A DNA stretch of 64,000 nucleotides from Saprospiraceae bacterium (GCA_016718205.1 JADKEB010000031.1:558001-622000); one strand, 5' to 3'. Counted from the stretch's first letter, positions 25,794 through 34,726 are shown. Program-made: numbers and translations. The notes: generated by a model from the sequence alone, not told the origin.

Positions 25794-26087
25794 TTAATTA
25801 CATGAGTCTTTAAGGGCAATCAATTCTTCCTTAGATTTTACTGTTACTTTTGTACCATCTGACATTTCAAATGTAGCCGGAAACTTCAGAGTAGGTTTTG
25901 TTCTCGCTGCACCCGGATTAGCTGTGTAATATGCCTTTATAGCATCGTGAAGTGCTTTTCTGTCTGCTGCGCTGGTTAATGTAAATTCTTTACCATCAGG
26001 AAGCAGAACAGTGAAAGGGAATACAGGCTTAAAACACATTTTGTGATTACCTTTGGGTCCTTTTGTCCATGCCCTGGTCTTCCACAC
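25794..26087 (-). CDS. Second repeat domain of a frameshifted two-domain lipoprotein
   Basis: In this frame the text from about 26060 reads GPKGNHKMCFKPVFPFTVLL and so on to the stop. It repeats the layout of the first half (25976-26473): Cys-Phe-x-x-VFP-x-TV at the beginning, a helix around HDAIKAYYTANPGA, a second strand PTLKFPATFEMSDGTKVTV, and a Cys two residues before the end. Both halves belong to one gene broken near 26045-26075. I recognise no characterised family. Residues before about 26060 in this frame are an artefact of the frame. Confidence 0.6.
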   Translation of the reverse strand: MWKTRAWTKGPKGNHKMCFKPVFPFTVLLPDGKEFTLTSAADRKALHDAIKAYYTANPGAARTKPTLKFPATFEMSDGTKVTVKSKEELIALKDSCN

Positions 26088-26473
26088 ATCGCTTTCAATG
26101 CTTTGGCTTCTGCATCAGTAGTTACGTTAACATATTCGCCATCTGGTTTGACCACTTGGAATGGAAGGGCGATTTTAGGTCTGATTCTGCTGTCTGGGTT
26201 CTTTTCTCTCCAAGCTTTAATGGCGTCCTTCATAGCTTCATAAGAGTCCGCAGTTGCGGTGGAACTGTCTCCAAAAACTACTGTTACCGGAAATACCAAT
26301 TCAAAACATCCTTTGCGGCCTACGCCTACTGAGTCAATAGTTCTGAGTACTGTTTCTTCAGCATATTCGTCAAGTGAAGCAGATGATGTGTCATCACTTT
26401 CAGTACAAGAAGTAATAAATAATCCTGCAAACAGGATCAAAAATGGTGCGATTTTAAAAAGATTCGTTTTCAT
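25976..26473 (-). CDS. First part of a frameshifted lipoprotein with a duplicated Cys-flanked domain
   Basis: The lipoprotein signal is MKTNLFKIAPFLILFAGLFI followed by TSC (lipobox). After an acidic linker, residues 56-130 form a domain: CFELVFPVTVVFGDSSTATA, a helix AMKDAIKAWREKNPDS, a strand pair PKIALPFQVVKPDGEYVNVT, and a closing KALKAMC. The next domain, encoded in another frame at 25794-26087, repeats this order at about the same length, so the gene arose by internal duplication. The repaired protein is about 226 residues and would sit on the outer or inner membrane facing the periplasm or cell exterior. Function is unknown. Confidence 0.65.
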   Translation of the reverse strand: MKTNLFKIAPFLILFAGLFITSCTESDDTSSASLDEYAEETVLRTIDSVGVGRKGCFELVFPVTVVFGDSSTATADSYEAMKDAIKAWREKNPDSRIRPKIALPFQVVKPDGEYVNVTTDAEAKALKAMCGRPGHGQKDPKVITKCVLSLYSLSLFCFLMVKNLH

Positions 26474-26724
26474 ACGGATTAAAATTTTTAAAGTTTTGAA
26501 TAAAATGTTTTACAAATAGATAAGTATGTACGGAGATATTTGTACTCATATTTTAAAATTAAAAAAACAATTATTTTTACATAATAATTAATGACTACAT
26601 ATTACATATTGATTATTAGTGATTTATATAATATATAAGTAAAATATTCTCCCTTGAAAATTTTAATTGAAATTCAAAAATTAAGTTTCTACTCTTTTTT
26701 ATCAAGCTGGTATCAATAAATTTC

Positions 26725-26732
26725 TACATTTG
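26725..26732 (+). promoter_or_regulatory. Putative -7 box (TACATTTG) of the S9 peptidase gene
   Basis: This is an exact TAnnTTTG match 18 nt before the ATG at 26751. It favours that start, with its signal peptide, over a longer one beginning at 26730. Confidence 0.55.
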
Positions 26733-26750
26733 CAACCAAAGATAAGTTAT

Positions 26751-27137
26751 ATGAAAAATCCAAATTCTTTCCATAAATATCCATTTGTTGCCTCTCTATT
26801 TCTGCTCCTTGCTATTGTCAATCCCTTAAAAATATCAAGTCAGGGTAGTAAAAAAATGACTCCATCTGTTTATAGTGAATGGAATAGATTAAAAAATGTG
26901 AAAATCTCAGATTCTGCCCAAATAATAACCTATACATTGGACAAAGAAGTCGGAGATAAACAACTAATGATTTTTGACAGGGCCAAAAACACCAGTCATC
27001 ATTTTGACAGAGTAGTGAAACACATGCAAGATCCCAACGGAGAGTATGTCGTGATAGCACATGGCCTGTCTTATGCCAGCATCAGAACTTTGAAGAGAAA
27101 AAAACACCTAAAGATAAAATGCCATCGGACAGTCTGA
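26751..27137 (+). CDS. N-terminal fragment of a frameshifted S9 family peptidase
   Basis: It begins MKNPNSFHKYPFVASLFLLL, a signal peptide, followed by the start of the beta-propeller: SVYSEWNRLKNVKISDSAQI and LMIFDRAKNTSHHFDRV. The reading frame is lost at a run of seven A (27098-27104) inside a Lys-rich stretch. The next frame continues directly with TPKDKMPSDSLTIFNIKTLV. Restoring one base (eight A) would join this to 27119-29545. The last 11 or so residues of this frame (HLKIKCHRTV) are therefore spurious. It would be a periplasmic or exported enzyme. Confidence 0.75.
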   Translation: MKNPNSFHKYPFVASLFLLLAIVNPLKISSQGSKKMTPSVYSEWNRLKNVKISDSAQIITYTLDKEVGDKQLMIFDRAKNTSHHFDRVVKHMQDPNGEYVVIAHGLSYASIRTLKRKKHLKIKCHRTV

Positions 27138-29545
27138 CTATTTTTAATATTAAAACATTAGTAAAGTCAACCATTGCTGATGTAAAGGATTTTAATATCC
27201 CTGCAAAATACACAGGATATGTGGCGTACACGATCAAAGAAAAAAACAATGAAACCAAAGATAGCCTTAAGCTCAATGAAACGAAGAAAAAATCTGTTTG
27301 CGAAAATTATAATCTCATAGTGAGGAACCTAAGATCAGGTGAAAATGATACAATAAAGTATATTAAAGATTTTATCATGGCAGAAAAAGAGCCATATATG
27401 TTATATTCTGTATGTCATGGAGATACTATAGCAAGTTTTGATGTGTATATTAAAAACCTTCTCACAAGTGAAACTACTTTAGTGACAGAAAATAAAACTG
27501 AAGTGACCAATCTCAGTTTGGATCAAAATGGCAAGCAATGGGCTTTTCTCACTACTGACCAAAAATCAGATAAAGCGCAAAAACCTTACAGATTATATGC
27601 CGGCAATCAAAATGCACCGGTTGCTGTTGATATTTCAGAAAAATTCATTGTGCCTGAAGGTCATATCATCAGCTCCAATCAAAAATTGACTTGGACAGAA
27701 TCAGGAAAAAGATTATTTTTTGGCATTGCTCCCCTACTACCTGAAAGAGACACCACAAAACTCGAAGATGAAATAGTGAATGTAGAGATTTGGCACCACG
27801 ACTCACCGCGACTTTATACTCAAATGGAAGCATCAATCGAGAACGACAGAAAAAAAACATATGGTGTGATGTATGATGCTGAAAGTACAGATTTTCATCA
27901 GTATGAAGATGTCGAATTCGACAAAAGTGTACAGTCTGTGAAGGGAGATGGCAGATATTTTGTGTTACTTCATTCTACATCATATCAGAAAGCAGTCACT
28001 TGGGAAGGAGAACTATTGAAAGACATGTACCTTTATGATACTGCCCTGAAAAACAAGGTCAAAATCGGAACTGCGGAATCTGGAAACCCTGCATTTTCAG
28101 CAGGTGGTAGATACCTCTACTGGTGGAGCAGACAGGATTCTATCTGGAAAACATATGACACCCAAACTTCAGCACTCGGATATCTGGGGCTATGGTCGAT
28201 TTCCAGATTTTATGATGAGGAGCATGACACTCCATCCCTTGCGGAAGGCTACGGCATAGCCGGATGGCTGAAAAATGACTCTATTGCTTTAGTGTACGAC
28301 AGATATGATATATATAAGATTGATCCCAAAGATGCATTCAACTATACCAATCTGACAAACGGCAGGGCAAGCAAAACTATCCATAGAGTGATACAACCAG
28401 ATCCTGATATCAGATATATAGATCAGGATGTACCGGTATTACTGCACCAACACAATGAAGATACCCGTGAAGAGTCCTACTCGTGGTTAGATTTAACATC
28501 CGGACAAATAACCAAATCATTGGGTGGAGCTATTTCATTGACTAAAAATGTATTGAAAGCTGCCAAAGAAGATACATATATATTTACACAGGAAAATTTT
28601 CACACCTTTCCGGATATTTTGTTGAGTAATAGAGATTTCAACCTTCACAAGAAGATTTCTGATGCTAATCCTCAACAAATCAACTATGGCTGGGGCACTG
28701 CAAAATTGATCTCCTGGAAAAATCTGAGAGGTCAAAAAAATAATGGAATGCTGTTTTTTCCTCCCGGATTTGATCCCGAAAAAAAATATCCACTCATCGT
28801 AAATTTTTATGAAAAATCATCGGAAGGGATATACAAGCACAGGGCACCGGAAGCAAACAGATCCACTATCAATTACACCTATTACACCAATCAGGGTTTC
28901 GTAATATTCAATCCGGATATCAAATATTTGACAGGTCAACCCGGAGAAGATTGCTTCAATGCCGTAGAGAGTGGAGTCGACGAACTTCTAAAAAAAGGTT
29001 ACATCGATGAAAGTCGTATGGCACTCCAAGGACACAGCTGGGGCGGATACCAGATAGCATACCTGCTGACCAAGACCGGTAGGTACAAATGTGCGGAGTC
29101 CGGTGCACCGGTTGTCAATATGGTAAGTGCCTATGGCGGCATAAGATGGGAATCTGGTATGAGCAGGATGTTTCAGTACGAAAAATCACAATCCAGGCTG
29201 GGAGTTTCTTTATGGGACAATGTAGGCCTTTACCATAAAAACTCTCCGATTTATGAGATGACCAATGTTACGACCCCTGTTCTCATCATGCATAATGATG
29301 AAGATGGAGCTGTGCCCTGGTATCAGGGTATAGAGTATTATATGGCTCTCCGAAGATTGGGCAAACCCGCATGGCTGCTCAATTACAATGGTGAGCCGCA
29401 CTGGCCTGTCAAATGGCAGAATCGCCTTGATTTCAATATCAGGTTGGAGCAATTTTTCAAACATTATCTCATGGATAGCCCTTTGCCGATGTGGATGAAA
29501 GAAGGCAACACACCTTTAGAAAAAGGCATTCTGGATAAATATTGA
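27119..29545 (+). CDS. S9 family prolyl-oligopeptidase-type serine peptidase (main part)
   Basis: This 808-residue frame contains most of the beta-propeller and the whole alpha/beta-hydrolase domain. The catalytic triad is visible: nucleophile GHSWGGYQ, Asp in HNDEDGAVPW, and His in NGEPHWPVKW. The propeller part includes KNKVKIGTAESGNPAFSAGG and DTPSLAEGYGIAGWL. It is typical of the large exported dipeptidyl/acylaminoacyl peptidases of Bacteroidota, used to degrade peptides in the periplasm. With the N-terminal fragment the gene spans 26751-29545, about 931 residues. The next gene starts 2 nt after its stop, implying co-transcription. Confidence 0.88.
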   Translation: MPSDSLTIFNIKTLVKSTIADVKDFNIPAKYTGYVAYTIKEKNNETKDSLKLNETKKKSVCENYNLIVRNLRSGENDTIKYIKDFIMAEKEPYMLYSVCHGDTIASFDVYIKNLLTSETTLVTENKTEVTNLSLDQNGKQWAFLTTDQKSDKAQKPYRLYAGNQNAPVAVDISEKFIVPEGHIISSNQKLTWTESGKRLFFGIAPLLPERDTTKLEDEIVNVEIWHHDSPRLYTQMEASIENDRKKTYGVMYDAESTDFHQYEDVEFDKSVQSVKGDGRYFVLLHSTSYQKAVTWEGELLKDMYLYDTALKNKVKIGTAESGNPAFSAGGRYLYWWSRQDSIWKTYDTQTSALGYLGLWSISRFYDEEHDTPSLAEGYGIAGWLKNDSIALVYDRYDIYKIDPKDAFNYTNLTNGRASKTIHRVIQPDPDIRYIDQDVPVLLHQHNEDTREESYSWLDLTSGQITKSLGGAISLTKNVLKAAKEDTYIFTQENFHTFPDILLSNRDFNLHKKISDANPQQINYGWGTAKLISWKNLRGQKNNGMLFFPPGFDPEKKYPLIVNFYEKSSEGIYKHRAPEANRSTINYTYYTNQGFVIFNPDIKYLTGQPGEDCFNAVESGVDELLKKGYIDESRMALQGHSWGGYQIAYLLTKTGRYKCAESGAPVVNMVSAYGGIRWESGMSRMFQYEKSQSRLGVSLWDNVGLYHKNSPIYEMTNVTTPVLIMHNDEDGAVPWYQGIEYYMALRRLGKPAWLLNYNGEPHWPVKWQNRLDFNIRLEQFFKHYLMDSPLPMWMKEGNTPLEKGILDKY

Positions 29546-29547
29546 AC

Positions 29548-30060
29548 ATGGATATCAGGGCTCATTTGCTTACAGAACACAGTAAGGCCGTTACTGATAG
29601 TATTGTACATTGCATCCGGGAAAATCCTGACAAATTGGATGAACTGATGGTATGCTTTTTTGATCAAAACCTGAGAATATGTCAAAGAGCAGCATGGTCC
29701 GTGGGAATCTTAGGTGAAAAAAATCCTGAAATGATGTATCCTTATCTTCCTGAAATGATCAACTATCTGCAAAATCCAACTCATGACGCCATCATCAGGA
29801 ATACGGTCAGAACGTGGCAAAGTATGAAGATCCCGGAGGAGTATCAGGGAGAAATTTTCGAAATATGCTTCAGATACATCATTCAACCTAAGTTTCCTGC
29901 TGCTGTCAGGGCTTTCAGCATGACGGTGTGTGCCAAAATTGCAAAAGAAATTCCTGAACTAAAAGAAGAATTGATTCTCGCCATCAGTGACCAGCTTGAG
30001 TTTGGATCGTCAGGCATCATCAACAGGGGAAACAAAATGATAAAAGAGTTAAGTAGGTAA
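29548..30060 (+). CDS. HEAT-like all-helical protein
   Basis: This 171-residue cytoplasmic protein has no signal. Its regular helices resemble HEAT/armadillo repeats: ICQRAAWSVGILGEKNPEMM, LPEMINYLQNPTHDAIIRNT and PAAVRAFSMTVCAKIAKEIP. Such repeats usually bind other proteins. The ATG at 29548 lies 2 nt after the stop of the peptidase gene, so it is probably translated from the same transcript. A role in common with the peptidase is not evident. I know no named family beyond HEAT-like. Confidence 0.65.
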   Translation: MDIRAHLLTEHSKAVTDSIVHCIRENPDKLDELMVCFFDQNLRICQRAAWSVGILGEKNPEMMYPYLPEMINYLQNPTHDAIIRNTVRTWQSMKIPEEYQGEIFEICFRYIIQPKFPAAVRAFSMTVCAKIAKEIPELKEELILAISDQLEFGSSGIINRGNKMIKELSR

Positions 30061-30507
30061 TTTGATCACCATTCGGATTCGTCAGATCATTTATCTCACT
30101 CAAAAATCTGTCCACTCCAATAAAAATGAAGAACTACCGGATCTGGTTTCGTATTGCAAATCGTTAAGGTCATTCAAGTTCAAATTCTCGTGTGTATAAC
30201 ATATTGCACTTTTTTAAATAATAAAGTATTTGATTTATGAGTACCTATTAGTCCAAATATAAAGGTTAAATCTGCTCCACTAACCCCTGTCTGCCAAGGC
30301 AAGCAGGTAGGCCCGACCCCTAAAGGGGAGTTCAGTGCTTTGATAAGTACAAGTAGGTGGATCGTCTCAAGCATAGCTTGACAAGCTCTTTAGGGAATGA
30401 TTGCGAAGGGCATAAACTTTTTTGTGAAATATGTTATACACACTATAATGAGTTCACTTCTTTCAAATCATTTTTTATTATTAATTTTACGGCATAAATC
30501 AGTCTTT
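30061..30507. other. Gene-free stretch with a small GC-rich hairpin region
   Basis: There is no convincing ORF. Around 30287-30330 there are CCTGTCTGCC...GGCAAGCAGG and CCCCTAAAGGGG dyads, of the kind scattered through this genome's intergenic DNA. Nothing else is recognised. Confidence 0.5.
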
Positions 30508-31062
30508 ATGCAAAATCATTTTGTAAGGTTTGGGTTGATGATAGGAGTTGCATCCATCCTGCTTAACATCTTATTGTACGTTTATGATCCCATATTATTA
30601 TTAGGAGCAGGATCATGGATTGGCTTGATAATTTGTATTTATTTTATGGTAAAGTCAGTATCAGTAACCAGATCTGAAAATGGAGGTTTTCTTTCTCTAA
30701 GTGAATCATTTAAATCCTCATGGCTGGCATATGTTTTAGGATCGTTTATTTCCTCTATTTTTATGTTTATTCTTGTAAATTATATCGACCCATCATTGAT
30801 AGAAAGCATCAGAGATGCTCAGATTGATGCATTAAAACAAACCAGTCAATTGTTCAACTATTCTGAAAATCAGCTGGAGGAACTTATTTCAGCAATAAAA
30901 GACACCAATCCTTCTGGCTTGGCCCAGATAGCAGTAACGATTCCTGTTTCTTTTTTATTTCCGGGTGCTATCCTTGCTATTGTCATTGCAGCTATCATGA
31001 AAAGAAACAGACCAGATCAATCAAATTCCACATCTCAGAACGAAAATTATGACCATTTTTAA
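30508..31062 (+). CDS. DUF4199 membrane protein
   Basis: This protein of about 184 residues has four transmembrane helices of the DUF4199 family: FVRFGLMIGVASILLNILLY, ILLLGAGSWIGLIICIYFMV, SWLAYVLGSFISSIFMFILV and VTIPVSFLFPGAILAIVIAA. A soluble helical loop lies between the third and fourth. The ATG at 30508 starts the first helix at the normal place; longer starts from 30397 give an atypical N-terminus. It is followed after 30 nt by a GT2 glycosyltransferase. That neighbourhood recurs in Bacteroidota, which suggests a link to lipid-linked glycan handling. Confidence 0.8.
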   Translation: MQNHFVRFGLMIGVASILLNILLYVYDPILLLGAGSWIGLIICIYFMVKSVSVTRSENGGFLSLSESFKSSWLAYVLGSFISSIFMFILVNYIDPSLIESIRDAQIDALKQTSQLFNYSENQLEELISAIKDTNPSGLAQIAVTIPVSFLFPGAILAIVIAAIMKRNRPDQSNSTSQNENYDHF

Positions 31063-31092
31063 GATACTTATTTTCATAAAATCCATTTCATC

Positions 31093-32028
31093 ATGATTGA
31101 TATATCTATTGTCATTCCACTTTTTAATGAAGAAGAATCGTTGACTGAACTTCATGACTGGATCGTCAGTGTCATGAAAAAACATGGGTTTACCTATGAA
31201 ATCATTTTTATAGATGATGGCAGCAAGGATAAATCCTGGGAGGTCATCCGGCATCTTCAATCCCGCAATGAGCATGTCAGAGGACTGAAATTCAGAAGAA
31301 ATTACGGCAAATCAGCGGGGCTTAATGTGGGTTTTGAAAATACTAAAGGTCGAGTGGTGATCACAATGGATGCAGACCTTCAAGATAGTCCGGAAGAAAT
31401 ACCCGATTTGTATGAAATGATCACAAAACAAGGATTTGATATCGTCTCCGGATGGAAAAAAAAGAGATATGATCCCATCTCCAAAACCATTCCTACCAAG
31501 TTGTATAATTTTGTTACTTCCTGGATGTCAGGTGTTAAGCTACACGATATGAACTGCGGCCTGAAAGCTTATGATCATGAAGTCGTAAAAAATATAGAAG
31601 TCTATGGGGAGATGCATAGATACATTCCTGTCATCGCCAAATGGAATGGATTTTACAACATCGGTGAGAAAGTGGTGCAGCACCAAAAAAGGAAGTATGG
31701 CACCACAAAATTCGGGTTGTCCAGATTTATTTATGGTCCACTCGACTTGGCGTCTATCATGTTTATGGGAAAGTTTGGAAAAAGGCCTATGCATTTTTTT
31801 GGGGTAATTGGCACCTTTATTTCCTTCATAGGTATAGCCATTCTGGCCTGGATGAGTATTGAAAAAGTCATATTTAATGAGACTGGCATAGCTAACAGAC
31901 CTGCATTTTATCTGGGTATTCTGTCAGTGATTGTGGGTGTTCAATTATTCATAGCAGGTTTTTTGGGTGAGATGATCAGCAGAAATGCGCATGAGAGGAA
32001 TAATTACAACATAGTGGATAAAATCTAA
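31093..32028 (+). CDS. Family 2 glycosyltransferase (DPM1/GtrB-like) with C-terminal membrane helices
   Basis: This 311-residue GT-A enzyme begins ISIVIPLFNEEESLTEL. It has IIFIDDGSKDKSWEV and the DxD-type motif MDADLQDSPEEIP, then LKFRRNYGKSAGLNVGF. DMNCGLKAYDHEVV and HRYIPVIAKWNGF follow, as in polyprenyl-phosphate hexose synthases. Two C-terminal membrane helices (FGVIGTFISFIGIAILAWMS and ILSVIVGVQLFIAGFLGEMI) match the GtrB type. It probably moves a sugar from a nucleotide donor to a polyprenyl phosphate at the inner membrane. It is likely co-transcribed with DUF4199. Confidence 0.9.
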   Translation: MIDISIVIPLFNEEESLTELHDWIVSVMKKHGFTYEIIFIDDGSKDKSWEVIRHLQSRNEHVRGLKFRRNYGKSAGLNVGFENTKGRVVITMDADLQDSPEEIPDLYEMITKQGFDIVSGWKKKRYDPISKTIPTKLYNFVTSWMSGVKLHDMNCGLKAYDHEVVKNIEVYGEMHRYIPVIAKWNGFYNIGEKVVQHQKRKYGTTKFGLSRFIYGPLDLASIMFMGKFGKRPMHFFGVIGTFISFIGIAILAWMSIEKVIFNETGIANRPAFYLGILSVIVGVQLFIAGFLGEMISRNAHERNNYNIVDKI

Positions 32029-32124
32029 TTCTCTGAGAAAAAGAAGGAAGACCATATAAATTGAGAACAATTTCAGAATAAATGGAAAATGCGCTGGATT
32101 ATCAAACTCTAACCCAAAGAAGCC

Positions 32125-32763
32125 TTAAAAATCATATTTCACCACCAAAGGTCTGCTGACCCATTTATTACCTTTGATATAAAATCTCCATGGACGATAA
32201 GCACATGGTCCTACATGGATGCTCATACCTACTCGTAGCCCAGAAACTATGTGGCTTTCATCATCAAATGAAAATCCCGCAGCGAGTTGCAGTTCACTAT
32301 TGTCATGATGAAATATCGACCCATCCATTGATTTTGTAATCCCTAAAGCTACGGCAAGTTTGCCAGGTCCATTAGTCAGCTGGTGATTAAGTTTTTCCAT
32401 ATTTCTCCTTTGCATCATCACATCGATACCTTCCAGCGGTACGATAGCCCTGATTAAAACAGCATGGGGTTCGCCTTCAGAGCCGGTCACCACATTGAGC
32501 ATGGGGTGCATACCATAACATATATACACATAAGCCGCTCCTCCGGGTTCAAACATCGTTTTAGTTCTTTCTGTATATCTGTTGGCAAATGCATGACATC
32601 CACGATCATCGGGACCACGATATGCTTCAGTCTCTACAATAATGCCTGATGTGAGTACATTGCCCGCCATGCTGATTACTTTTTTCCCCAACAGGCTTTT
32701 TGCGATAGAGACTACGTCTGTTCCGGTGTAAAACTCACGGGGTAACAATGGGTGAGTGGACAT
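32125..32763 (-). CDS. DNA-3-methyladenine glycosylase (AAG/MPG type)
   Basis: This base-excision repair enzyme of about 212 residues shows the AAG family text: LPREFYTGTDVVSIAKSLLG, GIIVETEAYRGPDDRGCHAF with the catalytic Glu, MFEPGGAAYVYICYGMHPML, and TNGPGKLAVALGITKSMDG. C-terminal HVGPCAYRPWRFYIKGNKWV is also typical. It excises alkylated purines. The ATG at 32761-32763 is used; the codon before it is TTG. It begins 5 nt after the DUF6495 stop, so the two share a transcript. Confidence 0.95.
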   Translation of the reverse strand: MSTHPLLPREFYTGTDVVSIAKSLLGKKVISMAGNVLTSGIIVETEAYRGPDDRGCHAFANRYTERTKTMFEPGGAAYVYICYGMHPMLNVVTGSEGEPHAVLIRAIVPLEGIDVMMQRRNMEKLNHQLTNGPGKLAVALGITKSMDGSIFHHDNSELQLAAGFSFDDESHIVSGLRVGMSIHVGPCAYRPWRFYIKGNKWVSRPLVVKYDF

Positions 32764-32768
32764 CAAAA

Positions 32769-33215
32769 TTATTGAAAATGTTCATAATAGGTCCCATTTG
32801 TGATGACAGCCCCGGCACTGATCATTCTGAATATCTCCAAATTTCTGTCCGGTTTATACCCTTTTGAAGTATAAAAAATCCGGAATTCATCAGGTTTTTT
32901 AGCAAGGTGTGTCATCATTTCCTGAACAGAATCAAAAGCCGATGTCGGGATAATTTCAGTCAGTCTGATCTCATCTTCATCACACCTGAATAGTTTGAGG
33001 CCATCTTTGTCAAAGTACTCACAATACTTAACTTTAGCACATATACCTTCGAATACCATATCACTGTAGATCTCGATCATTTTGTCTGCTTTTTCTGCAC
33101 TGACGCTTTTAATTTTTTCCCACTCCTGAGCATCGATGCCATTGATAATCAGATAATGGACAAATTCCTTTTCCAGTCCTGACAATTCTTCTGCTGTAAG
33201 TCTGCGATATTTCAT
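32769..33215 (-). CDS. DUF6495 family protein
   Basis: This 148-residue cytoplasmic protein matches the small Bacteroidota family DUF6495: it starts MKYRRLTAEELSGLEKEFVH and includes WEKIKSVSAEKADKMIEIYS and CEYFDKDGLKLFRCDEDEI. No catalytic motif is seen. It is the first gene of a two-gene unit with the 3-methyladenine glycosylase. Function is unknown. The family name is recalled from its N-terminal signature, so moderate certainty. Confidence 0.75.
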   Translation of the reverse strand: MKYRRLTAEELSGLEKEFVHYLIINGIDAQEWEKIKSVSAEKADKMIEIYSDMVFEGICAKVKYCEYFDKDGLKLFRCDEDEIRLTEIIPTSAFDSVQEMMTHLAKKPDEFRIFYTSKGYKPDRNLEIFRMISAGAVITNGTYYEHFQ

Positions 33216-33308
33216 GATCCCTTTTTTTCTTAGATCTTATGGCAATCCCTGATCTAATTGATTTTTATTGAACTTCATCGAACTTCATCGAACTCTAATG
33301 AACTATAT

Positions 33309-33411
33309 TATACCGACGAAAATTTATTTTGCAAATAATTCTGTCGCCATTATACTCAAAATGAATAAATTGATAAATTAAATTTTCGCAAACCAATTTA
33401 TTTTGAGTATA
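33309..33411 (+). repeat. Double-hairpin intergenic repeat, copy B
   Basis: Same family as 217-320: it starts TATACCGACGAAAATT, has CTGTCGCCATTATACTCAAA in the middle and TTTTCGCAAACCAA, and ends ATTTTGAGTATA. The second half folds as TATACTCAAAAT against ATTTTGAGTATA. Just upstream (33272-33305) a short GAACTTCATC unit is repeated in tandem. Confidence 0.75.
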
Positions 33412-33462
33412 AACTCCATTGATCTCCCTCCAATGAATCACATCGAACTCTCTTGAACAAAA

Positions 33463-34662
33463 TTAAATCAATCCTAGTCCTTTCATCCCTAATATTAATG
33501 TGACAATCAAAACAAAAACGGCTAAAATATTTTGCAATGTAGAATTAACAAATTGTCCCATAATATCCTTTTTGTTCACAACCCATATCAAAAATGCCGC
33601 AATCAATGGTAACAACAGACCATTGGCAAATTGTGCTATTCTGATGATCTCGATAGGTTTGTATCCGACTGAAGCCAAAATATATCCCGTGGTTAGAATG
33701 ATGATCCAAACTATTCTGATCTTGTTTTTGTCAAGTTCAGAATCCCAACCAAATAATCCTTTCGCCACTAAAGATGCAGCCAAAGGTGCTGTGATCGTAG
33801 AAGTAAATCCCGCCGCAAAAATGCCGAATCCAAACAAATACTTACCCGCACTACCGTACATCTGAGTGAAAGGAACAGAAAGTTCACTAATACCTTTGAT
33901 CGCAGTTCCTGCAAACGAAGCACCTGTGATGATGATACATCCTGAGATCAATCCTCCGATAGTTACAGCTATGATGGTATCCTTTTTCACAAATGGTAAA
34001 TCATTTACATTCTGCCATTTTTGGCGTATGATATCTGCATGTAAAAACAGATTGTAAGGTACAACGGTAGTCCCAATCAATCCTACCACCGTAAGCAGAC
34101 TTTCTGGTGGCAGTGATGGCTTAAATCCTTGCAGAAAGGGTAAAAAGTCAGGAGCCGACATGATAGCAGTGGCTAAAAAGGCCAGACTCATCAATACAAC
34201 CAGTACAATAAAAAATCGTTCAATACTCTGAAAAGTTCCAAAATACAACAAAATAAAAGCCGGCACATAGACTAAAAGATTGAGCATATATGATGGTGTG
34301 TCTGTCCCGGCCAACATCCTGATACCAATCAATGTTCCACTGATATTTCCAGCTTCATATGCAGCATTTCCCAGTAAAATACCTGTAAAAATCAAAGCAA
34401 ATACAAAATATCGTATGATAGACAGATGTACGGATTGCCTTATGGCATGACTCAGTCCTGCTCCTGTTACCAAACCCAATCTTGCAGACATTTCCTGAAG
34501 GATTATGGTGGTGACCGTCGCAAACAGCATCGTCCACAGCAATGCAAAGCCAAAATTATTGCCTGCAAGCAAACACACCGTTACTGTTCCGGGGCCGATA
34601 AAAGCAGCTGTAATCAGGATGCCGGGACCGGTGTTTTTAAGAATATTTAAAATTTTTACCAA
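33463..34662 (-). CDS. Nramp-like metal transporter with altered metal-site motifs
   Basis: This 399-residue inner-membrane protein has 11 predicted helices of the Nramp/LeuT fold. The TM1 motif, canonically DPGN, is GPGT (residues 23-26, in AAFIGPGTVTVCLLAG). The TM6 MPH motif is VPYN (201-204, in GTTVVPYNLFLHADIIRQ). The metal-coordinating Asp and Met of classical Mn/Fe transporters are thus absent. It therefore belongs to a divergent branch that may carry Mg2+, Al3+ or another substrate, or another ion set altogether. It is separated from DUF6495 by a repeat. Substrate is not inferable here. Confidence 0.85.
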   Translation of the reverse strand: MVKILNILKNTGPGILITAAFIGPGTVTVCLLAGNNFGFALLWTMLFATVTTIILQEMSARLGLVTGAGLSHAIRQSVHLSIIRYFVFALIFTGILLGNAAYEAGNISGTLIGIRMLAGTDTPSYMLNLLVYVPAFILLYFGTFQSIERFFIVLVVLMSLAFLATAIMSAPDFLPFLQGFKPSLPPESLLTVVGLIGTTVVPYNLFLHADIIRQKWQNVNDLPFVKKDTIIAVTIGGLISGCIIITGASFAGTAIKGISELSVPFTQMYGSAGKYLFGFGIFAAGFTSTITAPLAASLVAKGLFGWDSELDKNKIRIVWIIILTTGYILASVGYKPIEIIRIAQFANGLLLPLIAAFLIWVVNKKDIMGQFVNSTLQNILAVFVLIVTLILGMKGLGLI

Positions 34663-34708
34663 GTTAAATTTTTTATATCATTCATGTAAAAAATCATTTT
34701 CAACTTTT

Positions 34709-34725
34709 AGAGTATGTTTAAAAAA
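34709..34725 (+). repeat. Single AGAGTATGTTTAAA end
   Basis: One terminus (AGAGTATGTTTAAAAAA) of the inverted-repeat family lies directly after the stop of the CorC-like gene, without a partner end nearby. Confidence 0.6.
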
Positions 34726-34726
34726 T

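Noticed and set aside
33866..34057. Plus-strand ORFs opposite the Nramp-like gene
   Set aside because: Low-complexity shadows of hydrophobic codons; no independent signal.
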